The position numbers and the translations under genes are program-made. Below the pieces are notes generated by a model. It did not search any database, was not told the DNA's origin, and was given only the letters and a program-made list of their open reading frames with translations. Source: DASRDU01 sp035652435 (lineage in GTDB: Bacteria > Acidobacteriota > Blastocatellia > RBC074). Taken from it: DNA of 64,000 nt. Shown here piece after piece: positions 31,156 to 39,991 of this stretch (its first letter is position 1; every line of letters starts with the position of its first letter). The DNA is taken from positions 1 through 64,000 of the forward strand of contig DASRDU010000072.1 of NCBI GenBank assembly GCA_035652435.1, in the 5' to 3' direction.

Positions 31156-32016
31156 TCATTTACCTTTGATTAGTTGTTTCCCCCGGTACGTGAGAGTTTC
31201 GCCGGGCTTCATCTCATAAAAACTGACCTTTAATTTTTTGAGTTCAGCGGCGAAACCGTCCGCGCTTTGAACCATTCCGGGAGAAGTTCCAAAGTGATGC
31301 GGGATGGCGAGTCTCGCGCGGACCGACTGTGCCGCTTTCGCAGCCATCTTCGGCTCCATCCCGAAATGTCCGCCGATATTGAGCAGCGCGACATCTATGG
31401 AATAACTCTCGCCGATGGTTTCCATATCCCTGAAATATGCAGTGTCGCCCGAATGGTAAATCGTCGGGCCGCCTTTGATCGCGACGACAAACCCTGAAGG
31501 GTTGCCCCCGTAAGCCCGCTCCGGTTCACTGGCGCTGGCGTTGGGATTGAAAACACTGCTCGAATGGACTGCCGGTGTCATGGCAACGGTAACTTCGCCG
31601 TCAGCGATTTGAATTTCGCCGCCGATCCCCATAATCGCATCGGTTTCGGCCTGCCTGTTCGGGAAACCCACGAGCTTTACCAGATTGCCGGCCAGTTCAG
31701 GGTTACTGACTAGTATGGCCCCAGTCTTGCGGGCAATTTCAACTGCGTCGCCGACGTGGTCGCGGTGCCCGTGCGTCAGCAGGATGTAATCGGCCTTCGG
31801 GACGGTGGCCAGCGGGTCTTTACCGTCCTTGCCCTCCGGGTTGGAAGGATTCCTGAGCCAGGGGTCAATCAGCAGGACTTTGCCGTTGGGAGTGGTGATG
31901 GAAAAGGCCGCGTGGCCGAACCATTTTATTCTTGTTTCCTGCGCCGCCGCCCGGCTTGCTATGCTGGCCGCTAAGATCAATATGACGGCTGACAATTTTA
32001 CGGTCGCGGTTTTCAT
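31156..32016 (-). CDS. Exported metallo-beta-lactamase-fold hydrolase (UPF0173/UlaG-like)
   Basis: This 286-residue protein has a signal peptide (1-25, ending SRAAA). The metallo-hydrolase motifs are WFGHAAFSI with H35, THGHRDHVGD with H82/H84/D86/H87, and the late IYHSGDTAYFRDM. The order and spacing fit the UPF0173/UlaG-like branch. Those proteins bind two metal ions; characterised relatives cleave lactone or phosphodiester bonds. A signal peptide is not usual for UPF0173, so this copy probably works in the periplasm. No ribosome site better than weak purines precedes the ATG. Confidence 0.9.
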   Translation of the reverse strand: MKTATVKLSAVILILAASIASRAAAQETRIKWFGHAAFSITTPNGKVLLIDPWLRNPSNPEGKDGKDPLATVPKADYILLTHGHRDHVGDAVEIARKTGAILVSNPELAGNLVKLVGFPNRQAETDAIMGIGGEIQIADGEVTVAMTPAVHSSSVFNPNASASEPERAYGGNPSGFVVAIKGGPTIYHSGDTAYFRDMETIGESYSIDVALLNIGGHFGMEPKMAAKAAQSVRARLAIPHHFGTSPGMVQSADGFAAELKKLKVSFYEMKPGETLTYRGKQLIKGK

Positions 32017-32208
32017 GTTCGGGGTACTTTTCAGACCTTTCCGGACTTATACCTCTTTGTTCGTCGTTCACTTTTTCGTGTTTCGTCGCCCGATTGTGCC
32101 TGACACCGATTCGGGTGAAACTGGCGCCACGGAGGCGTCACCTGACAACGGTTATACGGCCGACCCGCTCGACCTCGCTGTCAGGCGCAATTCGATGTGA
32201 CCCCGGTC

Positions 32209-32457
32209 TCAGGTGTCGGTGAGGGCCCGCTGCCGGTTCTTTCTCAGGTGTTCTGCCCCTGAAGCCGACGCCAATACGTACGTTCCGCGCCCCGGCGCAT
32301 GGTGATGTTCGACGAAGCCTCGTTCATTGGCCTCTTCCCAGACTGGGAGGCGCGGGCAGGACGTGCGCCACGCTTCGATCACCTCGGCATACGGCCGGGG
32401 AGCGGGGCCGATCCATTCAAGCAGGTCGAGGATCAGAGCGTCTACGGCGTCTGTCAC
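32209..32457 (-). CDS. Small conserved hypothetical, winged-helix-like
   Basis: GTG at 32457 is preferred over the longer frame because AAGGAG lies six bases upstream. The 82-residue product has an N-terminal helix (VDALILDLLEWIG), the conserved core RPYAEVIEAWRTSCPRLPVW and a small hairpin HHHAPGRGTYVLA. The helix-helix-wing pattern suggests a winged-helix fold, but DNA-binding is a guess. I recall widespread homologues without known function. It starts 10 nt after the stop of the arginase-fold gene, so they are co-transcribed. Confidence 0.75.
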   Translation of the reverse strand: MTDAVDALILDLLEWIGPAPRPYAEVIEAWRTSCPRLPVWEEANERGFVEHHHAPGRGTYVLASASGAEHLRKNRQRALTDT

Positions 32458-32467
32458 GGCAGTCTCC

Positions 32468-33325
32468 TTACCAGGTGCGAAGCGCTCGGGTGGATGCAAT
32501 CGTTATCCCACTCTTCGAGACCAGATTCTTCAATGATTCAATCGAACTGCCTTCACGCTCGCAGTATTCGACTATGCTGAAGCCCACCACATCGAATGAA
32601 TTTGCGAGCCCTCTCAGCATCACCTCAAGCTCTTTCAAAGTCGGCCCCCCGGCCGTCGGCATCAGGGAATCGGGGAAACTGTCCGGGTTCAAAACATCGA
32701 GGTCGAGGTGTAAATAAAGGTGGCTGAATCCACGCTCCCTGATTTGATCAGCTAACAGGTTCGGTTCACCAAAATCCCCGGGGCGCGTTATCCCGATTTT
32801 CCTGTCCTCGATGAAGGACTCTTCAGGCGGATCAAGTTCCCTTGTCCCGGCGAGAAAAATCTGTTCGGGAATCAGGAAGCGGGAAAGCCTCTCCGTGAAG
32901 CCGCGCGGCCCTTCACCGAGCAGGGTCCGCAGCGCCATCCCGTGAAAGTGTCCACTCGGAGAGCTGTCCGGCGTATTCAGATCACCGTGGGCATCGAACC
33001 AGACGACGGCCAGATCGCCTCCGTATCTTTCATTGAGATATCCCACGGGCGCGACCTCCACGCCACAGGTTCCGCCGATCATGAAAATGCGGGCAGGCGA
33101 GGCCGCCCGGAGATTTCCGAGCGCCCGCGAGAAGCGAGGCACGATTGAACCCAGGCCGAGTACGCCGTCCGCTTTTTGAAGCCCCTCGCGCTCCGGCACT
33201 TCGATTCGAGTAAAAACCTCATCGCTGAATAATATTTCGGCAAGCCTGAGCGCGCCATGATAAACGCAGGCATTCTCACCACAGCCTTGCCATTCCGGGT
33301 ACAGAAGAGAAAGTTCAGTGTGCAT
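32468..33325 (-). CDS. Arginase/agmatinase-fold protein with altered metal site
   Basis: This 285-residue protein has three ureohydrolase landmarks. The first is GGTCGVEVAP (84-93), where arginases have GGDHS, so the first Mn-binding His is absent. The second, WFDAHGDLNTP (109-119), keeps D111, H113 and D115. The third, LHLDLDVLNPDSFPDS, keeps the DxD pair. The fold is clear, and the second metal site looks intact. Several arginase-like proteins of unknown function carry a GGxCG variant, so a different substrate or single-metal chemistry is likely. It is first in a two-gene unit with the small winged-helix-like protein. Confidence 0.85.
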   Translation of the reverse strand: MHTELSLLYPEWQGCGENACVYHGALRLAEILFSDEVFTRIEVPEREGLQKADGVLGLGSIVPRFSRALGNLRAASPARIFMIGGTCGVEVAPVGYLNERYGGDLAVVWFDAHGDLNTPDSSPSGHFHGMALRTLLGEGPRGFTERLSRFLIPEQIFLAGTRELDPPEESFIEDRKIGITRPGDFGEPNLLADQIRERGFSHLYLHLDLDVLNPDSFPDSLMPTAGGPTLKELEVMLRGLANSFDVVGFSIVEYCEREGSSIESLKNLVSKSGITIASTRALRTW

Positions 33326-33819
33326 ACAGAATCAGCGGGCGGAACGTGGAACGGGAGCAGTGTAAACACCTCACACTCGCAACTCAATGTCTCAGGTCAA
33401 TTGCCCGGCCCGCCCTCAGGCAGGCCGAAAACAAACGGCACCTGCCCCGCCGTAATCGCCACGTGCTGCCTGCCGTCAGATTGACCCCGACATCCTGATC
33501 ACCGCACCCGGTGTCCTGCCTGATCCGGATTCAGGCTTCGCTGACTTTTTCGGCCTGCCGGGTGCGAGGGAGGCCTGAAACGTTTTGCCGCCGAATCCCA
33601 CTTGAAATTGGGAGGGACATTTCAGCTCTGACAAGCTGTCTGTTACCGTGCTGACCTGAATTTTTGCGCCCGTCTGCATCGGGCGGGTAAAGCAGGGCGG
33701 TATGTCGCCGCTTCGGGGTGTTGTCACGCGCGGCACTCCGGGCCGGCCGGAGGCTGAAGTCACCGGCCCGAGACACAATCACAAGAACCTGCCCGTCCAT
33801 TCCAAAGGAGAAGTGAAAG
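33326..33819. other. Divergent intergenic region of 494 bp
   Basis: It lies between the divergent arginase-fold and subtilase genes and must carry both promoters. A 9 bp inverted pair (CGCACCCGG at 33503-33511, CCGGGTGCG at 33558-33566) is the only structure seen, and it could be chance. Open frames here are weak and lack ribosome sites. A ribosome site AAAGGAGAAG precedes the subtilase. Confidence 0.5.
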
Positions 33820-36168
33820 ATGAAAAGAATTCTGAAGGTCTTCTGTTCCGGCGCGGAACAGAAACAACTCGCCGCGCAGTATCAGGTGGTGGCGACTTAC
33901 GCGGGCTTTATTCTGATCGAAGCCTCCGACGCGGAGATGAAAAAGCTCGCGGCCACTTACCCGGTCGAAGACATCACCGAGCAGTACAACATCCCGGCCG
34001 GTGCGGATCAGGAAACGGTGATTGACACCTCGCGCCCGCGCATTGACACGCGGGGCGTGCTGCGCGCGCACCCGGCTTACCGTAACGCCAAGCCGCTCAG
34101 GCCGGGGCCGCACCATTACCTGGTGCAGTTCGTCGGGCCGATCAGGAAGGAGTGGCTCAAAGAAGTTGAGAAGGCCGGCGGCGAGCCGCGGACGCCGTAT
34201 TCCGATTTCACTTATGTCGTGCGCGCCACCCCGCAGGTTGCGAAGAAGATCGCGGCGCTCGCCGACGTGCGCTGGGTCGGCCACCTCTCGCACAAGGCGC
34301 GCGTCGCGCCTTCGGCCCTCGCCAGAGCCGGGCGCAAGGCCGATGACACCGCATCCACGCTCCCGCGCACGCGCGTCGTCCCCGGCGTTTACACCGTCCA
34401 GTTCTTCGGCCCGAAGGACGCCGCCAAAGCGATCCCGGCGGTCAAAAAAGCGGGTTTTAAAATCGTCGCCAGAGACGTCGAGGCCGGCGTCCTGAATGTC
34501 ATGTCATCCGCCGAAGGGAACGCGAAGAGGCAGCGCGAGCAGATCGAGAAATTGTCGGCGGTTCACGGCGTACGCTCGATCCGCGAGCGCGTCCTCAAAC
34601 GCCCGAGCAACGACGTGGCCGCCGGGATCATGGTGACGGCGAAATCACTCGGCAATTCCAACAGCGGCGGCCTGGGGCTGAGCGGCAGCGGCGAGATCAT
34701 CGCCGTTACCGACACGGGCATCGATACCGGCCTTGCGGGAGACATTCATCCTGACTTTGCGGGCCGGGTGAAATCAATCAAAAGCTTCCCGATCACGCCC
34801 GACTGGGCGCAGCTCATCAATAACCCCGGCGCCGATGACGGCCCGGCCGACGTGGACAGCGGGCACGGCACGCACGTGGCCGGATCGGTTCTCGGCAACG
34901 GTTCCTCAAGCGCAGGGCTGTCCGGCCTGACCGGGCCGATTCGCGGGCTGGCGTTCAAGGCCCGGCTGGTCTTTCAGGCCGTCGAGCAGGAGATGCTCTG
35001 GAAGAAGCCTGAGTTCGCGAAGAAGTTCGGCGGACGTTTTGTGCTGTCGGGGCTGCCGCTCGACCTCGCGGATCTGTTCGCGGCGGCGCGGAGCAAAGGC
35101 GCGCGCATTCACTCAAACTCATGGGGCGGCGGCGACCCGGGGGCTTACGACTCGCAGTGCGAGCAGCTGGACCAGTTCGTCTTCGATCACCCCGATTACT
35201 GCATTCTCTTCGCCGCGGGCAACGACGGCACGGACAGGGACGGCGACGGCAAGATCAACCCGATGAGCGTGACCTCGCCGGGCACGGCCAAAAACTGCAT
35301 CACCGTCGGGGCCTGCGAAAACCTGCGGACGAAATTCAACGGCGAGAAATACGGCGACTGGTGGCCCGACGATTACCCGGCCGAGCCGATCCACAGTGAC
35401 CCGATCGCGAACAAACCCGATCAGGTCGTCGCCTTCAGCTCGCGCGGCCCGACGGCGGACGGCCGCGTCAAGCCCGACATCATCGCGCCGGGGACGTTCA
35501 TTCTTTCGACGCGCTCCACACAGATCGCGCCGAACAACACCGCCTGGGCCGCGTTCCCGCCGAGCAAACTCTACTTCCACATGGGCGGCACGAGCATGGC
35601 GACGCCGCTGGCGGCGGGCGCGGCGGCCATCGTCCGCGAGTTCTATCGGAAGAAAAAGCACGTCAGTAAACCGTCGGCGGCGCTCATCAAGGCTACGTTC
35701 ATCGCCGGAGCCACGCGCCTGCCCGGCACCGCGCCGGCGGGCACGCTGCTCGACAACCATCAGGGTTACGGCCGCCTGAACCTGGACGCGGTGCTGGCAC
35801 CCACGGCACCAGCGAAGCTCGTCTTTCGCGATCAGACTGCCGGCCTGCAGACCGGCCAGATCAAAACGCTCACGTTCAAGGTCCTCTCTTCGGCGGTGCC
35901 CCTGCGCGTGACGCTTGCGTACAGCGATTTTCCCGGCCCGACGCTGATCAATAACCTCAACCTGATCGTCACCGCCCCGAACGGCAGCCGGTTCGTCGGC
36001 AACCAGTCGGCGCCGAACAGCCTGACGCTCGATTCAAAAAACAACGTCGAAGTCGTTCACGTGCCCGCGCCCGTCACCGGCGACTGGCGGATCGAAGTGG
36101 TCGCGTCGAACGTCGCCCAGGGGCCGCAGCCTTACGCGCTCGTCTGCCTGGGGCATCTTCAGGAGTAA
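33820..36168 (+). CDS. KP-43-like subtilisin (S8) protease
   Basis: This 782-residue protease has catalytic Asp298 in AVTDTGIDTG, His349 in GHGTHVAGSV, Asn468 in FAAGNDG and Ser592 in GGTSMATPLAAG. The order, the insert between His and Ser, and the C-terminal beta-barrel (from about 665, NNLNLIVTAPNGSRFVGN) match Bacillus KP-43-type oxidatively stable proteases. About 265 residues precede the catalytic domain. They look like three inhibitor-I9-like alpha/beta units (about 1-58, 96-165 and 188-262), each with a hydrophobic QF(F/V)GP-like or related strand. There is no signal peptide at the chosen ATG, which has ribosome site AAAGGAGAAG. Either it is cytoplasmic or it leaves by a non-Sec route. 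Confidence 0.93.
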   Translation: MKRILKVFCSGAEQKQLAAQYQVVATYAGFILIEASDAEMKKLAATYPVEDITEQYNIPAGADQETVIDTSRPRIDTRGVLRAHPAYRNAKPLRPGPHHYLVQFVGPIRKEWLKEVEKAGGEPRTPYSDFTYVVRATPQVAKKIAALADVRWVGHLSHKARVAPSALARAGRKADDTASTLPRTRVVPGVYTVQFFGPKDAAKAIPAVKKAGFKIVARDVEAGVLNVMSSAEGNAKRQREQIEKLSAVHGVRSIRERVLKRPSNDVAAGIMVTAKSLGNSNSGGLGLSGSGEIIAVTDTGIDTGLAGDIHPDFAGRVKSIKSFPITPDWAQLINNPGADDGPADVDSGHGTHVAGSVLGNGSSSAGLSGLTGPIRGLAFKARLVFQAVEQEMLWKKPEFAKKFGGRFVLSGLPLDLADLFAAARSKGARIHSNSWGGGDPGAYDSQCEQLDQFVFDHPDYCILFAAGNDGTDRDGDGKINPMSVTSPGTAKNCITVGACENLRTKFNGEKYGDWWPDDYPAEPIHSDPIANKPDQVVAFSSRGPTADGRVKPDIIAPGTFILSTRSTQIAPNNTAWAAFPPSKLYFHMGGTSMATPLAAGAAAIVREFYRKKKHVSKPSAALIKATFIAGATRLPGTAPAGTLLDNHQGYGRLNLDAVLAPTAPAKLVFRDQTAGLQTGQIKTLTFKVLSSAVPLRVTLAYSDFPGPTLINNLNLIVTAPNGSRFVGNQSAPNSLTLDSKNNVEVVHVPAPVTGDWRIEVVASNVAQGPQPYALVCLGHLQE

Positions 36169-36169
36169 C

Positions 36170-36253
36170 GCGCTGTTCGGAGTACAGGCTTCAGCCGGGT
36201 TTTTCTCTGACCCAAGGATAAAACCCGGCTGAAGCCTGTACTCCGAACAGCGC
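36170..36253. repeat. Long palindrome P6: 34 bp perfect arms, 16 nt loop
   Basis: The left arm 36170-36203 is the exact reverse complement of the right arm 36220-36253. The arm core is GGAGTACAGGCTTCAGCC. The left arm starts three bases after the subtilase stop codon. A terminator role is possible, but the right arm is not followed by a T-run. It shares its core with P1. Confidence 0.96.
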
Positions 36254-36374
36254 CGTATTCGCCATCCCGCTTTTGGGACGCGTCGTTCCCGGAAGCGAAC
36301 ACCCGCGCCTCAATCATTACTCTGCTTCCCGCACTCAACTCACGCCATTCGAGCAGTTAGGCAGATCAGCAGTC

Positions 36375-36389
36375 TGGCACGCCGCTTGG
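36375..36389 (+). promoter_or_regulatory. Sigma-54-type promoter, non-canonical -12
   Basis: TGGCACGCCGCTTGG has the -24 element TGGCACG and a TTGG in the -12 position, with the required ten bases between the two dinucleotides (consensus TGGCACG-N4-TTGC). It lies 52 bases upstream of the first permease gene. The last base differs from consensus, as at 44060. Confidence 0.55.
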
Positions 36390-36441
36390 TCTCTTCAATC
36401 AGGATCGGGACAACCGTGGCCCTGAATTCAGGAGAAGACGA

Positions 36442-38862
36442 ATGGAAACTTTATTGCACGACGTGCGTTTCGCCCTGCGACAGCTGCGGAAGCGGCCCGG
36501 CTTTACTGCCATCGCCGTCATCGCGCTCGCGCTCGGCATCGGCGCGAACAGCGCGATTTTCAGCGTCGTCAACGCGGTGCTGCTGCGCCCGCTGCCATAC
36601 CCGCAGCCGGAGCAGCTGATGCGCGTGTGGGAGACGCGGCGGCAGCAGGGCTTCAACCTGACGAGCGTTTCACCGGCCGAGTTCATCGCGTGGCGCGAGC
36701 AGTCGAAATCCTTCGCGCATCTGGTGGCGATGAATTACGCGAACGTCAACCTGACGGGCGGCGACACGCCGGAGCAGATTCCGGGGTTGCAGGTCTCGGC
36801 CGATTACTTCGAGATGCTCGGGGTCAGGGCGGCCCTCGGGCGCACTTTCCTGGCCGAAGAGGATCAGCCCGAACGCAGCCACGTCGTCGTGCTGAGTCAC
36901 GGGTTGTGGCAACGGCGGTTCGGCGGCAATCCAAATATTGTCGGGCAGCGCGTCATGCTCGGCGGCGTGAGTCACGAGATCATCGGCGTGATGCCGCGCG
37001 ATTTCCAGTTCACCGATGGCACTCAGCTGGCGCAACCCATCGCCTTCAGACCGGATCGGCGCACCGACTTCGGTACGCACTTCTTCGAGATTCAGGCACG
37101 ACTCAGACCCGGCGTCACCGCCCGGCAGGCACAGGCCGAACTGAGTGCGATTGCCAGAGGGATCGAGCAGGCGCAGCCGCAGACGAACGCAGGGCACGGC
37201 ATCCAGCTCGTGCCGCTGCACGAACAGATGGTCAGCGACAGCCGCACGGCGCTGCTCATCCTGATGGGCGCGGTCGGCCTGGTGCTTTTGATTGCTTGCG
37301 CGAACGTGGCGAATTTACTGCTCGCGCGGGCGGCGTCGCGGCAGCGCGAAGTCGCGATCCGCCTGGCGATGGGGGCGACGCGCTGGCGGCTCGTCAGACA
37401 GCTGCTGACCGAGAGCGTGATTCTGTCAGTCATGGGCGCAGTCATCGGCGTGACGCTCGCCTGGTGGGGCGTTGACGCGCTGGTCGCGGCGGCGAAGGAC
37501 AGTCTGCCGCGTTATGAGGAGATCAGACTGGACGCAAGCGTCCTTGGCTTCACAATGGCGCTCGCCCTGGCCACGGGCCTGCTTTTCGGACTCGCGCCCG
37601 CGTTGCAGGCTTCAAAGCCACAGCTCGGCGAGACGCTCAAGGAGGGCGGCAAAGGCTCAACCGAGGGCTCGGGGCGCAACCGCGTGCGCAGTCTGCTCGT
37701 CGTCAGTGAAGTTGCCCTGACACTGATACTACTCGCGGGCGCGGGCCTGCTCACGAAGAGCTTCCTGCAACTGAGGAACGTTAACCCCGGCTTCCGCGCC
37801 GATCACCTGCTCGTGCTGGACGTGGTGCTCCCGAAGCTGAAGTACGCGGAGAAAAATCAGATCGCGGGTTTCTTCGAGCAGGCCCTCGCGCGCATCGCCG
37901 CCCTGCCCGGCGTGGAATCGGTGGGCGCGACCGACGCGCTGCCGCTGAGCGGCAACAATATCTCCGGCAGCTTCACCATCGAGGGCCGCCCGCCCGCCGA
38001 CCCGGCCAACCGGCCCAACGCGAACCGGCGCTCGGTCAGCCCCGATTATTTCCGCGCGATGGGCATCACGCTCGTCAAAGGGCGCGCTTTCACCGAGCAG
38101 GACACGACCGAGTCGCAACCCGTCGTCATCATCAACGAGACGATGGCGAAACGTTTCTGGCCGAATGAGGAGGTGATCGGCAAACGGCTCAAGCGCGGGT
38201 CGGCTGACGACAACACGTCGCCGTGGCTCGAGGTTGTCGGCGTCGTGAATGACGTGAAGCACAGTGCCCTGAATAAGCCCGCGCGGCAGGAGATGTATCT
38301 GCCTTTCACGCAAGCGCCGTCAAATTATATGGCCTTCGCCGTACGCACGCCCGGCGACCCGGCGAAGCTCGTGCCTGCGGTGCGCGACGCGGTCTTTTCA
38401 GTTGATAAGGATCAGCCGGTCGGCAGCGTCGGCACGATGGAAGAGCTGATGGCGCAATCGGCCGCGCCGTGGCGGCTGGCGATGCAGACGCTCGGTCTGT
38501 TTGCGGCGCTCGCGATGCTGCTCGCGTCGGTCGGGCTCTACGGCGTGATGGCGTACTCGGTCGCGCAGCGGACGCACGAAATCGGCATCCGCATGGCGCT
38601 CGGCGCCCGGGCGCCCGACGTGATGAAGCTGGTCGTCAGTCATGGAATGAAACTGGTGGTGAGTGGAGTGATGATCGGGATGGCCGGTTCATTCGCGCTG
38701 ACGCGGCTGATGAAGAACCTGCTGTTCGGCGTGAGTCCGACCGATCCGCTGACGTTTGTCACCGTCCCGCTCGTGCTGGCTGTCGTCGCGCTCGTGGCGT
38801 GTTACCTGCCGGCGCGGCGTGCGACAAAGACTGACCCGATGATTGCGCTCAGATACGAATAA
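36442..38862 (+). CDS. ADOP family permease 1 (MacB/FtsX-like)
   Basis: This 806-residue membrane protein has the duplicated architecture of the acidobacterial orphan permease family. Each half is a membrane segment plus an extracytoplasmic MacB-like core and an FtsX-like three-helix part. TM1 is 22-48 with ALGIGANSAIFSVVNAV; the central helices include ALLILMGAVGLVLLIACANV (about 268-290). The C-terminus ends in the family tail DPMIALRYE. Relatives work with ATPases in MacB/LolCDE-type export or mechanotransmission, but no ABC ATPase is here, hence orphan. Strong ribosome site CAGGAGAAG. A sigma-54-like promoter lies 52 bases upstream and P6 before that. P7 begins at its stop codon. Confidence 0.95.
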   Translation: METLLHDVRFALRQLRKRPGFTAIAVIALALGIGANSAIFSVVNAVLLRPLPYPQPEQLMRVWETRRQQGFNLTSVSPAEFIAWREQSKSFAHLVAMNYANVNLTGGDTPEQIPGLQVSADYFEMLGVRAALGRTFLAEEDQPERSHVVVLSHGLWQRRFGGNPNIVGQRVMLGGVSHEIIGVMPRDFQFTDGTQLAQPIAFRPDRRTDFGTHFFEIQARLRPGVTARQAQAELSAIARGIEQAQPQTNAGHGIQLVPLHEQMVSDSRTALLILMGAVGLVLLIACANVANLLLARAASRQREVAIRLAMGATRWRLVRQLLTESVILSVMGAVIGVTLAWWGVDALVAAAKDSLPRYEEIRLDASVLGFTMALALATGLLFGLAPALQASKPQLGETLKEGGKGSTEGSGRNRVRSLLVVSEVALTLILLAGAGLLTKSFLQLRNVNPGFRADHLLVLDVVLPKLKYAEKNQIAGFFEQALARIAALPGVESVGATDALPLSGNNISGSFTIEGRPPADPANRPNANRRSVSPDYFRAMGITLVKGRAFTEQDTTESQPVVIINETMAKRFWPNEEVIGKRLKRGSADDNTSPWLEVVGVVNDVKHSALNKPARQEMYLPFTQAPSNYMAFAVRTPGDPAKLVPAVRDAVFSVDKDQPVGSVGTMEELMAQSAAPWRLAMQTLGLFAALAMLLASVGLYGVMAYSVAQRTHEIGIRMALGARAPDVMKLVVSHGMKLVVSGVMIGMAGSFALTRLMKNLLFGVSPTDPLTFVTVPLVLAVVALVACYLPARRATKTDPMIALRYE

Positions 38863-38927
38863 GCTGTCAGCCTTCAGCGGTCAGCGGTCAGCCAAACACT
38901 CTGGCTGAAAGCTGAGAGCTGAGAGCT
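38861..38927. repeat. Imperfect palindrome P7 built on TCAGC heptamers
   Basis: Left arm 38861-38893 contains AAGCTGTCAGCC and two GGTCAGC units; right arm 38902-38927 contains GGCTGAAAGCTGAGAGCTGA. Arms pair with interspersed mismatches. It starts on the ADOP1 stop codon (TAA) and ends before the GGAGG ribosome site of the next gene. Confidence 0.8.
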
Positions 38928-38940
38928 TCTGGAGGATCAG

Positions 38941-39909
38941 ATGATGAGACGGAAATTGTTGCTCGCACTCCTTGTCGTTTGCCTGCTGGCGACGGCCTCA
39001 CTCATACCTGCTGATGCGCACAAACAAAGCCCGGACTCCGCCGTTCGCAGAGAGGTGGCGGTCACGATTGACGACCTGCCGGCGATTCAGGCGAATTCTC
39101 TGAAAGAGGTGACTGAGATCACGCGGAAGCTGTTGCGCAGCCTGACGGCGAATCGGGTGCCGGCCATCGGCTTTGTCAACGAAGGGAAACTTGAGCGGCC
39201 CGGCGGGGCGGAGGCGCACACGGCCCTGCTCCAGATGTGGCTGGACGCGGGGATGGAACTGGGCAATCACACTTATTCGCACTGCGGGGTTGACCAGACG
39301 CCGCTCGAAGCTTACGAGCAGGACGTGATCCGCGGCGAGACGGTCACGAGACAACTGCTTGAGCTGAAGGGGATGAAGCTGCGTTATTTCCGTCACCCGT
39401 ATCTCCACACGGGGCCGACGCCCGAATACAAGCGCGGGCTGGACAGGTTTCTCGCCGCGCGCGGTTACGCGACCGCGCCCGTCACGATTGATAACAACGA
39501 CTACGTCTTCTCCTTCATTTATGCGAGGGCGAAGGCGCGCGGCGACGCCGCGACGATGCGGCGGGTGAGCGAGGCTTACCTGACTTACATGGAAACGATC
39601 TTTGAGTTCTTCGAGCGGCTCTCGCGCGAGGCGCTCGGGTACGAAGTCAGGCAGACTCTGCTCATCCATGCGAGCGCGCTCAACGCCGATCACTTCGACG
39701 ATCTGGCCGCGATGATGAAGCGGCGCGGTTACACCTTCGTCAGTCTGGGGCGGGCGCTCGCCGACCCGGCTTACCGTCTGCCCGACGCGCAGGTGAAGAA
39801 GGGCCTGTCGTGGATTCACCGCTGGATGATCGCAAAAGGGCAGGAATACAAACCGGAACCGCTTGAGCCTGAATTCATCACGAAGATGTACGAGGCGGCG
39901 CGGCGGTAG
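38941..39909 (+). CDS. Exported polysaccharide deacetylase
   Basis: This 322-residue protein has a signal peptide (1-26 or so, ending IPADA) and the NodB barrel. Opening motif VAVTIDDLPAIQ carries the Asp-Asp pair; GNHTYSH holds the two metal histidines; FRHPYLH is the third motif. All three are as expected for carbohydrate esterase family 4, so it is probably an active metal-dependent deacetylase of periplasmic or surface N-acetyl glycans. Usual catalytic His near LLIHASALNADHF is present. It lies between two ADOP permease genes, with ATGATG after GGAGG. No functional link to the permeases is known. Confidence 0.93.
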   Translation: MMRRKLLLALLVVCLLATASLIPADAHKQSPDSAVRREVAVTIDDLPAIQANSLKEVTEITRKLLRSLTANRVPAIGFVNEGKLERPGGAEAHTALLQMWLDAGMELGNHTYSHCGVDQTPLEAYEQDVIRGETVTRQLLELKGMKLRYFRHPYLHTGPTPEYKRGLDRFLAARGYATAPVTIDNNDYVFSFIYARAKARGDAATMRRVSEAYLTYMETIFEFFERLSREALGYEVRQTLLIHASALNADHFDDLAAMMKRRGYTFVSLGRALADPAYRLPDAQVKKGLSWIHRWMIAKGQEYKPEPLEPEFITKMYEAARR

Positions 39910-39991
39910 GAGCAAAACACCAATGGCTCCGCGCGGCCGGTGACATCTCAGGTATTCACGCGACCGAATAATGCGGTAAGGGGGAAAAGTT

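Noticed and set aside
36170..36253. Rho-independent terminator at P6
   Set aside because: The right arm is not followed by a T-run on either strand outside the stem, and the arms are longer than usual terminators.
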